NCBI RefSeq assembly: GCF_047495875.1
Contig: NC_092465.1
Coordinates: 3,636,347-3,700,346, forward strand
Source of the DNA: Pithys albifrons albifrons
Taxonomy: Eukaryota; Chordata; Aves; Passeriformes; Thamnophilidae
Direction of reading: 5' to 3'
Length of the DNA stretch: 64,000 bases
A program made the translations under genes and the position numbers. Under the pieces are notes generated by a model. It ran no database searches. It was not told where the DNA came from and saw only the letters and a program-made list of their open reading frames with translations. Of this stretch, positions 23,431-34,133 are shown piece after piece (the first letter of the stretch is position 1; each line of letters starts with the position of its first letter).

Positions 23431-26400
23431 AACTAGCCAAGTGCCATGTAGTCCCAAAGCAACCGACAATGGAAGTGCTTTCCGCAAACCAGATCATAAC
23501 ACTCCCCAGGAATTTAATCCTTGGATTTGTCATTTTCATATATAAACATGATTTTTCAGGCATTGCACCTTTCCTGTGCCAATATGTTTAGCTTTTTTAA
23601 GTACAACAATATTTGCTAATATCATTCTAAGGTACATTTGAGATTCTTTTCCTGTACTTTTTGAGTACTTGAATCTGCAGATTCAGTGGTTTGCTGTGTT
23701 TTAATTGTGTATTCAACATATTCTAAATCCAAGCTATACTCAGCCTCGGAAAGAGTCTTAAAATAATAATTATTACAAAATATACAAAACTAAAGCAAAA
23801 TATAGTAATAGCTATTGTATAACAGTCACCAGCTTTACTTAAGTTCCATGAAAATATAATTTAATATAAATTCTTTGTAGCATTAATTATTTCATGTTAA
23901 GCTTCCAGAGTGTGAAAGGGTTTAGGGGGGATTTATTTGGGACTTTTGGGGAGGGGTTGATGGTTGTTGATTTTGGTTTTTATGAATTTTTTTTATTTTA
24001 ATATATTGACTTATAGAACTGATTTGGAGGTTCCCATGAAAATACAATGGCAAGCATCCTTTGAAATTTTTGTTTATAAAAAAACATCACAAACCAAGTA
24101 AATAGACTCTATTCCTCTCATAATAATTCAGCCTATGAGCAAGCTCTGTTAAGCCAGGTGGAAATGCCTTGCCAGAAATACAAAGGCTTTAGTAGACTCC
24201 CAGGGATGCCACAGTTACCTGAACTAGAGGTGTTTCTATCCAGGCAGTTTCTCCAGCCACTCAAACAGAAGACAAAAACATACTGCCCATTACCATTGCT
24301 CCCTTTTTTCCTCTCACTTTAGGAAGCAGAACCTGCAAAAGCCTCAGGAGGACTTTCAAGGGAAACTCCAGTGTCCTGCCTCCACATATGCTGTGAGTAC
24401 ACACTTGCAGGGATGGAGCTGCTGCTCCCCATTTTCATCAGAAAATACACATTCATCATGCAGAGACTGGCCCAAAATGGCTGCAGTGACTGAATTTCTT
24501 CACTTGCTTCATTCCCTTCACTCGGGGAACCCGAACCACTACACTTGACCTGCAACTAACTGAGACCAACTCAAAACACAGCTCAACTTGGAAAACAAAA
24601 CCAACTGTCACAGATCTTGGGAGCCCTCTTAATAACAACTGACAGCTTTTCCCCCGGCGGAAAAATTGCCATTTTCATATAATTACTTTTCATTTTTCAA
24701 ATTCAAAAAAGATGCATATTTTAAAGAGGAAAACCTGCTTTAAGGTGCCTACACAACCCTACCTATGAGGCACCACTGTAATAGACTGTCATTCAAAGGA
24801 CAGCAAATTTACATAGCCTGCTAATGCATGGTAATACATGTAATATAACTCAGCAAAAGGCTGAATAAGATGAAGTGATTTCCTCAGCTTGGGACCGCCC
24901 AGATGAGGGTGTTATTATCACACAAATTAGTATGACTTGAATGTCTCCCTTTAAACATATTAGGATAACAATAAAGACAGTTCACCCTCATGTGACCTCC
25001 TTCTTCCATAACATTTAACACAGTCAAATTAAAAGTGCAAATCTGTTACCACTACAAATAAAAAATAATGTACCTCATATTATTTTAGGACTGTTTCTTT
25101 TTGTTAAAAAAAAGTGGTGGGCAAGTAACACATCCATTCAACTGGAAAAGAGATCAAGGTCTTTGAACAGGTAAAAAATTAATTAGAAAAATCTAAGTTA
25201 TGTCAGCTTGAAATAAAACCCACCTAATTAAGGATTTGTAGTATCCATATATCATCATTCACTTCATGCTGCAACAATTTGTCACTTTTCTGTGTTTATT
25301 AAAACTGCAATTTCTCATACACTTTGTAAATTAAATGGGAATATAGGGGAGGAGCTGAGTTCTCGCTCTTTTTTGACAATGTCCATTAAAGATGACTTGT
25401 GTATTAAAACTCCTTTTGTATCCTTTCTACGTGCCATCTAAAGTACACATTATTCACTGTATTACATGCCTGAAGAGTTTGTGTTCTGTTCCAGTGATTG
25501 TTATGACTGTACTTACAAGGTGGGAAGAAAGGGGTCAACCACTCCCTCCAACAGTAAAAAACAAACAAACACAAAAAACCCACCCAGATTTTGCAGCAAA
25601 CAGTTTTAAGGTGAACAAAATAATCAGTTCCTAGAGATCAACAAGAAAGTACTGTGCAGACCCAGGTTCTTGGATGAATTCGTATTGCCTCAAATGCAAG
25701 TTGAGTTACATTGAATTAAGTATTGCAAATGTGGTCAATGACAGGGGACAACGTGGGGCAAAACTGAGTACACTGGGTAACCACAGTTTAATTTATAAGA
25801 GTCACTTTTATCTCTGAGCCACTGCTTGCCAGAGGTGAGAAAAAGAGGACACTGCTGCTCTGTTACCCCACGTTTCAGGTAAGAAATAAAATCTTGGCAT
25901 TTGGTGCTGTGAAAGATGTCCTGACACCTTCTTCCAGAAAGACATGAGTCCTGTTATGTTAAACCAAGTAAATACTAGAAAAGTACAAGAGGGTTGCTAT
26001 GATTTAAATTTTCTTGATAACGATGAACATTGTAAGAAACTTGTCTTAAATCTGTTGCTTTTGAATACTAAAATAGTGACAAAGCATAAACTGAACAACT
26101 GTCTTTTCAACTGATTCTTCTATCTAATAATACCATATAACAACTGCTAATGATAAAATATATTTTTATTGGAAATTATGCATAACACATGCTGTAGAAT
26201 ACAGCAGATGAATGCACTGCTTTACCTTACCATGCCTTTCCCTGCTCTTCACCTATACACCACCTTCCCATCCCCCTCCCCCCTGCCAACAAAACTCATA
26301 TCCCCCCAACCTTCTTAGTCCTTAAAATGAATTTAAGAGACTGTAGCATGAGAACAGATGTACTCCAAGTCTACACAGCTTGGTTCAGCTTTTACTCTTG

Positions 26401-27205
26401 AAATTAAACCCAAAGTAGAATGGAAGTACCCTACTCAAAACACTGACTTGGCTCTAAAACCCATAGACTGTCAACCCCAATTCAGAACTTTCTGAAACTA
26501 AAAGTACACTGGACTTTTTAATATAACACAAGTTACTTTGCTGCCCATGTCTGGCTTTATGCTCCTGACTTCACACATCTAGCAAGAGATTTTCCAAGTA
26601 CAAAGGGCAGTCAAGTGCTCAACACCATTGATCTGCAGCAGAAATAGGCCACCTAGCTAAACCTCCTGCATTTAAATATCCCTCGCCTAAACCTGAAAAC
26701 GATGACTACTTTTCCCCCTTTCTCATCATAAGCTTCTTATCCCAAAGGAGAAACATCAAAAGAGAAAGACCTTAAAACATTAAACAAACACAAACTCTTA
26801 GACTTGCCTTTTTATAATAAGAAAAAAAGAAAAATTAAGACAAAGCCAAGTATTTCACCAACCAAGGAAAATAGGATGGTGTTAAGCTCTAGGTCAGGAT
26901 GTTAATGGTGTTAGAACAAGTCCTAGGGCTAAGGTTAATGATGGTATCTTCCATCATAATCCTAAATGTAAAATACTTGCTATTATTAGAATCTTTTACT
27001 CCTAATCCTGTTAAATTTCTACTCTCACAGTGACTTGGAGAGTCAGAGAAGTAGTGCACAGGTCAAATGACTCCCCTGCGTTAGAATTTTTTAATTCAAA
27101 TGGAAGTTGCTCTTTTCTGTGAATAAGTTAATTTTCATTTACTCGACTTCCTTCCCTTCCCCTTTAATCAAAACTGAAATATTTTTCAAGAATAGGAAGC
27201 CAGCT
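23431..27205. other. AT-rich non-coding DNA
   Basis: Contains the marginal G-quadruplex at 23925 and C-rich strings near 26270-26310. No exon-like segment stands out. Confidence 0.5.
23925..23956 (+). other. Marginal G-quadruplex motif
   Basis: Four guanine runs (6, 3, 4, 4) are separated by loops of 8, 6 and 1 bases. The first loop is longer than the usual limit, so stability would be lower than for the motif at 27206. Confidence 0.5.
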
Positions 27206-27232
27206 GGGGTGGGGCGGAGGGGAGGGAAGGGG
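27206..27232 (+). other. Strong G-quadruplex motif
   Basis: Five guanine runs of 4, 4, 4, 3 and 4 are separated by loops of 1, 4, 1 and 2 bases (GGGG-T-GGGG-CGGA-GGGG-A-GGG-AA-GGGG). This easily meets the usual G3+ with loops of 1-7 definition. It is a clear outlier in AT-rich surroundings, directly downstream of an AT-rich stretch. No transcription start or gene is visible next to it. Confidence 0.85.
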
Positions 27233-28106
27233 AAGCTGAGATTTTACCTCTGCTTCTACAGCCTTGGGTGAAAAATCAGGGAATATCTGAGGGGCAGGAA
27301 AAGGAGGACAGGGACCACTCAGTGAGCACTCATCACACTGAAGCCACAGAGCTCATTGACTGTGTTAGTCTCTTGTTCAGACTCAGCATGCTCCAGTTTC
27401 TAGAAATATGTATAACATCTTCAACAAAAAAAAAAGGCTTCTGCAGAGCAACCTGGCATGCAGTACGTCTTGTTAAGACCAGAGTCAAGAGTGATGAAAA
27501 CTTCAGGGCACTACTGAATCCCCCCAGTCTCCAATCCCCACACTCCTTGTGGTGCTAGAGGTCAGCAGGGCTGTTTATACCAGGAAAACATGGTGGAGTC
27601 GATGCCATGTTATCAATTGTCTAAACTGTTACCAGCTCACACCAAGGGTGGCCACAGGCAGGCAGCATTCAGGCCCCTCAGGTCACCAACCCAACTAGCC
27701 ACATCCATGGCACCTAGTGAGGGATTTGTCCTTCAAAGTCTGATCCATACCCACCATAATCACTGCTCTCACAACATAAACATCCTCAGAAATGCTGCCA
27801 AAACTATTCCAAAGAAAATGCAGCTGTCTGTCATGAAGCATTTTTCCATCTTCATCCCAGCACGAAAGACTCAGCCCCAGTGTAAATATGGTTACAGGTG
27901 ACATTAAAGCATTACACAAAGATCTCAGGACCAAACATGAGGGAATTTTTAAATATATCCTTCCAAGCATTTAATCAAATCATATATTTACAGCTCCAAA
28001 TGTTATTTTAAATATGATTTAGACAGTATTTTTACTTCACAAGAATTAGCTTATGTTGCTTGTAGGTAATAGTGTAGTCCCCTCTCCTCAATCTCAATTT
28101 AATTAT
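27233..28106. other. Non-coding DNA between the G-quadruplex and CR1
   Basis: Two neighbouring plus-strand frames (27268-27558, 27590-27901) of about 100 codons show no domain or codon-bias signal I can see. No repeat. Confidence 0.45.
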
Positions 28107-28296
28107 TGCTCAGAGAAGCTGTGGCTGCCCCAGCCCTGGAAGTGTCCAAGTGGCTTCCTACAAGTCAGGTTGGACAGGGCTTGGAGCAGCAACCTGGGAT
28201 AGTGGAAGGTGTCCCTGCCCAAGGCAGGGGATTATAATGAGATGAGTTTTAAGGTCCCTTCCAACTCAAACCACTCTATGATTTTATGATTCTATT
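28107..28296 (+). mobile_element. CR1 LINE 3' end, plus strand, intact 3' terminus
   Basis: A CR1 fragment in the opposite orientation to most copies here. It runs from GCTCAGAGAAGCTGTGGCTG through CTGGAAGTGTCCAAG, GGTTGGACAGGGCTTGGAGC, GTGGAAGGTGTCCCTGCCC and AAGGTCCCTTCCAACTCAAA. It ends in CTCTATGATTTTATGATTCT, the octamer-like terminal repeat characteristic of CR1. The 5' truncation and preserved 3' terminus fit target-primed reverse transcription. It has small differences from a typical copy, such as GCAGCAACCTGG for GCAACCTGG and a changed G-rich segment. Confidence 0.95.
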
Positions 28297-28779
28297 AATT
28301 AAGTAATAATTCTCAAGAAAAGCTCCCTTTTCTATATTTCTGATTCTATTTGTTACTCAAAAATATTTTCTTCTCATTTTCTTAATCGAAGTAAAACATT
28401 TAGAGGAAATCACCAAGACAACACACCAGAATCATCCCAGTGAAATTAGCAGCAGATGGGCAACTGCACCCCCAAACTGGGTAATTTCATGGCCAAATAC
28501 CCATTTGCATGTGCTATTACCTAATTTATGCACACGTGGATGGAACCAGTGTTCCTCGTGGGTTGTGGGCACAAGTTCTGTGTGGATCTCCAGCATGAGG
28601 TTTGCAGGGCTTTCACAGCAGATGTGGTGGGAAGGTGAAGCCATAAAATCCATACATGAACATTTCATCTCTTATAAAAAGTCACAGAGGCAAACTGCAA
28701 CCAAACTGCAATGACTCTTGCTACCATTAGGAAGTGTAAAATATTCTATTAAAAGGCTGCCACTTGCAACATAATGCAT

Positions 28780-29150
28780 TTTAAAATTATCAAAGATGTT
28801 TGACTTTAAGAAAACTGGTTTCGAAAAATATGAAACTGCTTCGGTGATTTTAAAAGTAATATGCTATACATTGCTGTGTCCAGAATCAAGATCAGTTCCA
28901 AATTAAAGCACCTATAAAACAGCTGTAGTGCTCTGATAATTTTAAATCACTTTACACCACTGAAGTCCAGATTCCCTATCACTTTCAAGCTGAAACACTT
29001 ATGATAAATTTGAAGAGCTCTAATAATTTTAAATCATTGTGTATTGCACATGCTCAGAACCCTGATCACTTCCAAATTCAAGGGCATATAAAAATTTGAA
29101 GAGCTTCAATTATTTTAAATCACCATGTGCAGTGTATAGAGTGATTTAAA
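28780..29150. repeat. Diverged tandem repeat, about 86-92 bp unit
   Basis: The motif (A)TTTTAAATCA or TTTTAAAA recurs at 28849, 28941, 29028 and 29114, spacings of 92, 87 and 86 bp, with possible partial units at 28780 and 29145. Between anchors the units share order: a TGCACATGCTCAGAA or GCTGTGTCCAGAA block, then GATCA(C/G)TTCCAAATT, then GCAC(C)TATAAAA or GGGCATATAAAA, then TTTGAAGAGCT or GCTGTAGTGCTCTGAT, then AATTTTAAATCA. The copies differ at many positions, so the array is old. No protein frame runs through it. Confidence 0.75.
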
Positions 29151-29288
29151 ATTGTTGTAGTGCTTCACATTTTTTTAAGCACTTCAGTTTGGAAGCGAGT
29201 CAAGAAGCATTCCAGCCTTGCAGCTCAAGACACACTGGGACTGGTTTTAAAATGCAGCACTCCTCAGAATTGGAAACAAAACAAAAAA

Positions 29289-29343
29289 ACCTCTCTCTCT
29301 CTTTTTTCTTTTCTTTTTCTTTTTTTTTTTTTGGGGGGGGGGG
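29289..29343. repeat. CT/T-rich tract ending in G11
   Basis: (CT)n, then T runs interrupted by single C, then about 12 T directly followed by 11 G. It is a pure pyrimidine tract abutting a guanine homopolymer, prone to slippage and to assembly error. Confidence 0.9.
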
Positions 29344-29773
29344 CATGGTAAAGGCAGGGCAATTGAAATAATTAATGCATCCTTTAGGAAGAATGCTGAG
29401 AAATATCCGGGAGGTTGCATCAGAAAAAAAGGCAACACATTAAAAAGACAGTTTGAAAAATTACTCGAAAGATTGATTAGGATTTTTCTCCAAGTTTCAG
29501 CAGGACTGTACAGAGTTAAACATGGAAAACTCCAATTTCTTCATCTTCAAGTCTGATAACAACACCCTTTTAACCAATCAATTCCTCACCCTTAGCACAA
29601 GATCCTCTGGCCTTGACTGTTGCTTTGAGGATTACTAATCTCCAAATTTTTGGACTTTACTGGAATTCAGTAAGCCTTGCCCTTTTTAATATTCACCTCC
29701 ATTCAAGAACTTTTTGGTGCTTCACTGTGATAGACCTTGGGAACATGAAAACTACCCTCCAGCAGGTAGGAAT

Positions 29774-29820
29774 GTCTAAACTGGTAGGAACCACCTTGTC
29801 TAAATTGGTAGGAACTAACT
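29774..29820. repeat. 24-bp tandem duplication
   Basis: GTCTAAACTGGTAGGAACCA plus CCTT (29774-29797) is followed at once by GTCTAAATTGGTAGGAACTA plus ACT (29798-29820), two nearly identical 24-bp units. A third partial copy of the GGTAGGAA part lies just upstream at 29766. This is a simple local duplication. Confidence 0.85.
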
Positions 29821-30029
29821 AGTATGATGTAGAAATACATAAATTAAGTGGCAATGTGGACCAGCACTTCAAATCCCCAAGCACAGCAGGAGATTCCTGC
29901 TCCCCTGTGATGAACTCCGGTAGTGATGCTGAGGCACCTCAGCTCTCCCCAGCTATTTTCAACCATCTCACTTTTTTCTGAATCAAACTTTACTTTGTGG
30001 AGGGCAGGAGAAAGGTTATTTGTTTAACT

Positions 30030-30330
30030 TTGTGGTCGTCTCTGTTGCCTGTGGGTCTGCACGTGGAGCCAACCAGGCAGTGCCCGGGAATCAGGGCGTT
30101 CTTCATAATTCTGCTTCAGTGAAAACATACTGTCCTGCAGTTAGCAGGAAAAAGGGAAAAAGGGAAAAAGAGCCTGAAGGCGCTGGAATAATTAAGCGAA
30201 TGCAGTGACAGCTGTGGCAGGTCCTGGGCAGGACTGGCTCCACTGAGCTGAATTAATGGCATCAACAGCCCAGCATCTCCATTAACATTTGATCATTAAT
30301 TATTACCCTCTGACAGTAAGATCTGAAACC
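30030..30330. promoter_or_regulatory. Candidate conserved non-coding element
   Basis: A mixed-composition block with CTGAATTAATGGCATCAACA, GATCATTAATTATTACCCTC and GGAATAATTAAGCGAATGCA, plus a short GGGAAAAA direct repeat at about 30149-30168. Homeodomain-type ATTA cores cluster at 30187-30310. No repeat family is recognised across it. Regulatory function is inferred from texture. Confidence 0.22.
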
Positions 30331-31178
30331 TTCTTATGAGTGGTCTGTTATTAACCTACCTTACCTGCCCTGAAAATCGGGCAGCTCTCCCACCTAAACA
30401 GAGCAGCTTTGCTTTGTTTTTGTCTCCTTTAAAAAGAAAATAGCAATTGCTTTCAGGGTTAGGTTAGCGAATAATACCCACAGAACTATTTTTAAATTAA
30501 TTAGGTGCATTCTTAAAGCATCAGCAACATTCCTGGCATGTTCTTGTGTTGACTTAAACATAATGGTTACCTCGTATACGTTCCTGTCTGCCTGCACTTC
30601 ACATCCTCAGAGGGGAGAGCCACGAGTGCTGCTCTTGAGCTGCCTGTCATAACCAAATGAAGGGCTCAAAATGAGGAGTTTGAGTTGTTGTGCTTGTTGG
30701 GTTGTGAGGAGTTTTTTTAAAAGCTCTGCACAGCTAAGAACATCAGCTTCCCAAGCAGCACAGTGACTGATTTATCAAACTAAACTCACAAATCTGCTGT
30801 CATCAGGCCTATTGCAGAAGCTGAGCAAAACCAGCACCTTTAGACCAAAAAGGCAAATAAGTGGGAAAAAAAATAACCTAGGCTTTTTTAAAAGTGGAAA
30901 ACAATAGCGACACCCTAATTATATCACTGAATTTGCATTTAGCAACCTTTGCACAGCCATTTGGGTCTCTGTCTTGCTAAAGGGGAGTTATACATACAAT
31001 ATTAGGGGGTTTTTATATTTTTTTTAAACCAACACAACTTGCTGGTCCTATGAATACCACTTAGGAAAAGGAGAAGCAGGGAAATAAAGCAAATCTAATT
31101 CTCTACTTGATCTTGTAAATCAGAAGTGAACATTTCCCAGTCTGAGAGCACCAGGCTGGCTGCAGCATCACAGGGTCC

Positions 31179-31370
31179 ATGGACCTTCCCCCCTCCACAT
31201 GCCTCACCCCCCTCCTTTCCTTGCAGAAGGAGTTCGAAGTGCTGAATAGAAACCAAATCAGATTAGTTGCCTGTTTGACCTTTTCTCAAAGCACAGGGCT
31301 GCAGAAGGTGACCAGGCCAGGTCTCTTGCAGCACAGTGGCTTTTCTGATAAGAGACACAAACAGACATGA
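31179..31370 (+). other. Open frame behind a strong acceptor-like tract
   Basis: A long pyrimidine tract (31190-31223, CCCCCTCCTTTCCTTGCAG at its end) is followed by an open frame beginning KEFEVLNRNQIRLVACL and closing at a TGA at 31368-31370. An AAG-GTGACC sequence near 31310 is a weak donor. The segment sits in a moderately GC-rich stretch, 31.1-31.7 kb, where other overlapping frames are also open on both strands. No protein family recognised. Confidence 0.12.
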
Positions 31371-34106
31371 GCAACAAGGACCTCGTGAGTGACGGGGGGA
31401 GGAGAAGGGAGAGAAAGAGGAAGAGTGTACAGGTGGCCAAAAGTCACACAGCCTGCTGCCCTCATGTGCCCAAGCTGCCTGACACAGACAAGGAGAGAAA
31501 GGGGCCAAACTTCAGGTTGGAAAAGGATTGGGTTATCCCCAGGCACATTGCAGAATGTTCCCCAGTGCATCACAGGGGACTTGCAGCAAGTCAAGGGAAT
31601 AAGTCATCCTGGGAGCATGGTTTCCTTGGGAGCAATTTCTTTTGCAAGGGAGATTCAGGAAAAAAAAAATAAAGTATTCTTGAGATTTTTTCCCATTCCC
31701 CCCTCATAAAAGAAAAAATTGTCAAGAAAAAAGTTTTCCACATATTCAGATACCATCTCCTGTTCAGAGGCAGAGCTGCTCAGACTGTCTCAGAGCTAAC
31801 ATAATGGGATATGTATTTTCAAAGGGGGCTGTGTTTCAGACCAGATGGTTTCTGTCTTCTCATAGAGAAACAGAGACTACACAGTCTCAGCAGTGTTCGG
31901 CACCGAGGCAATGGCACCCACGTTTTGGGGACAGACAAAAGGATGATTCGTGAGAATCTCAGTGTAACTTAGAAAAAATTATTTCAATCCTCTAGTGTCA
32001 CAGTTTGCTGTGAAACTGGATATCGTGTATCATCACCAGTGATCACGCAAGCCTTATTCTGGTTTCACAAATACACCTATTAAAAGAACAGTGTGACAGT
32101 TTGCCCAGATTAGCCAGATAACGGGCAGCAACTCTCCCACAGTCCTGAATTTTCAGGAATTGCCAGTATTTCACTATTAAACAGTATCTTTCAATAAAGA
32201 ATTTCAAAGGGTTTAAAATATTCTTCAAGAAAACAAGCACAGTTCCTCATTTTTATAGCCTGGGAAAAGTGTACCTGAAAAACAAGGGCTTGGTTTTTCT
32301 TTAGTGCAGATATCTGAGCCTCGATATTTGCAATTTAATTTTTCAAAATTCTTAATTCCTCTCTGCTCTTGGCTTCTGCTGGAAATGTGTACAGCATTGC
32401 ACAGTTTGAGGTTGTTGTGAATATACCTCACTCTGGTGATATATATTAATGTAGAATAATATATTCTTTATCTGAGTGTCCCTCATTTAAGCAGGAGTGT
32501 TCCACTCCCAGGGAAGTAAGTGGATGAGTTAGTTCCAAAGTAAGAAACAGTAATAAGGAGACAAAAAGTCTCAGTTACTGCATGCATGAAAAGTCAGTGT
32601 TTGTGCGCTGACCTTTCACTTCCAAAGGTGAGACTGGAATGGATTTCTGTAACCCTACAGGGAGTTTCACTGCTTGCAAACCTTACAGGTATTTGGGAGG
32701 TTATTAAAGAAAACACCCACACCACAAGATGAGAGGTAGCACAGAAATCTTGGGATAATTAAAATTACGAGCCCATTTTGCCCTCTGCCTTCCTAGTAAA
32801 GTGTTTTAATGAAGGGAGGACTATTGCACTAATAAAAACTCCATGCACAGTTATGCTACATATTTACATAGAGCTTAAAATATTTTAATAGTTTGACTTT
32901 TCCACTACTGGTCAAAACCACTTCTTTTCTTGTTCTCTTTCTGTAGTAAAAATTATAGATTAAGCATTTTCTAATTTGAGTGAGCAGATGCATTCTTTGA
33001 AAGACAGGTCAAATATCCACCCCTTCCAAAATATTCTAATGTCAGAGAGCATCTTAGAATGAAACACATTAACAAATGCAAATAAATTTGGAATCAGAAA
33101 TATGCTTAACTAGTCTGAAATAACCTGATTAGCTGGAGATTCAGTGCTCATTTTCCACAGACACTGAGAACATTAATTTTTATTACTCTCCTCCACAATA
33201 ATTTTGTGTCCTAGTGTTACCCATTCTGATGGAGATATAGCATGTGAGAGAAACACCTTGATTAAAACAAAATGCTTGACATCCCTCCCACACCCTGTGC
33301 ATAATCTAAACAAGCTGAAATAAAACAAACAATCCTCACATCACCTAAAATGTGGGCAATTTTGAGAATATGATTTGTAAGGGAATGACCAGTCAGACCA
33401 ACTTTATAAAGAGCTCTCCAAGAAATTTGACTGTGCAACTTTACTCAGAGCAGGGTTCAGATGACATCCTAAACTCCACGAGCATGTGGCCAAATTTTCA
33501 CAAATATTCCATAGATTAGCTATTACCCCAGCAAATCCTTCCTTTTCAGCTGTTCTTGAACCATAATGCTTCAGGATAATTAATGCAACATATGAACTTG
33601 ATATATTCAATTGTTATGAATACCAGAGATTTACCAAAGCAATCAGAATATTACTTGCATTGGGGGTCTTTTTACTGGCTTTACAAAGAGTTGTTCTATG
33701 TTGTTTTGGACTGGTATTAAAACAAAAGGATCAGGTTAACCTCTAATTACACTGAAGTTAGAGATCTGAAATTCATGCAGAGAAAAAAATGATGAATATC
33801 TTGAACCCATTTCAAATATTTGTTGCATTTAGAGTGAACTGGGTATTTCCTCAAAGTGAGCAAGTCAAATAGTAAGTCCCTAACTAAGCCAATAACTTCC
33901 CATTTATTTCTCTAGAACATGATACTTCCCAAATAGTTTGAAGAGCAACAAAAATGCAATACACAATTTTAAAACCTTAACTGTAAGCAAAGTAGGGGAA
34001 AAGGAGGTGGAGGGAGGTGGTTAAAAAAGAGGTGGCTTCACAGAAGTTACCCAGCATAGAGAACCTTCAAACACATTCCTGTTTCTAAAAAGAATCTGAT
34101 TGCATT

Positions 34107-34133
34107 AAAAAAAAAAAAAAAAAAAAGAAAAAA
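34107..34133. repeat. Poly-A tract, longest in window
   Basis: A run of 20 A, one G, then A again. The 150 bases upstream do not look like a processed gene copy. Confidence 0.9.

Noticed and set aside
30450..30470. GGGTTAGGTTAG resembling telomeric repeat
   Set aside because: Only two imperfect units. An interstitial telomeric tract would need more.
34107..34133. Poly-A run as the tail of a processed pseudogene
   Set aside because: The upstream sequence shows no coding remnant, no target-site duplication that I can see and no polyadenylation signal in the right position.
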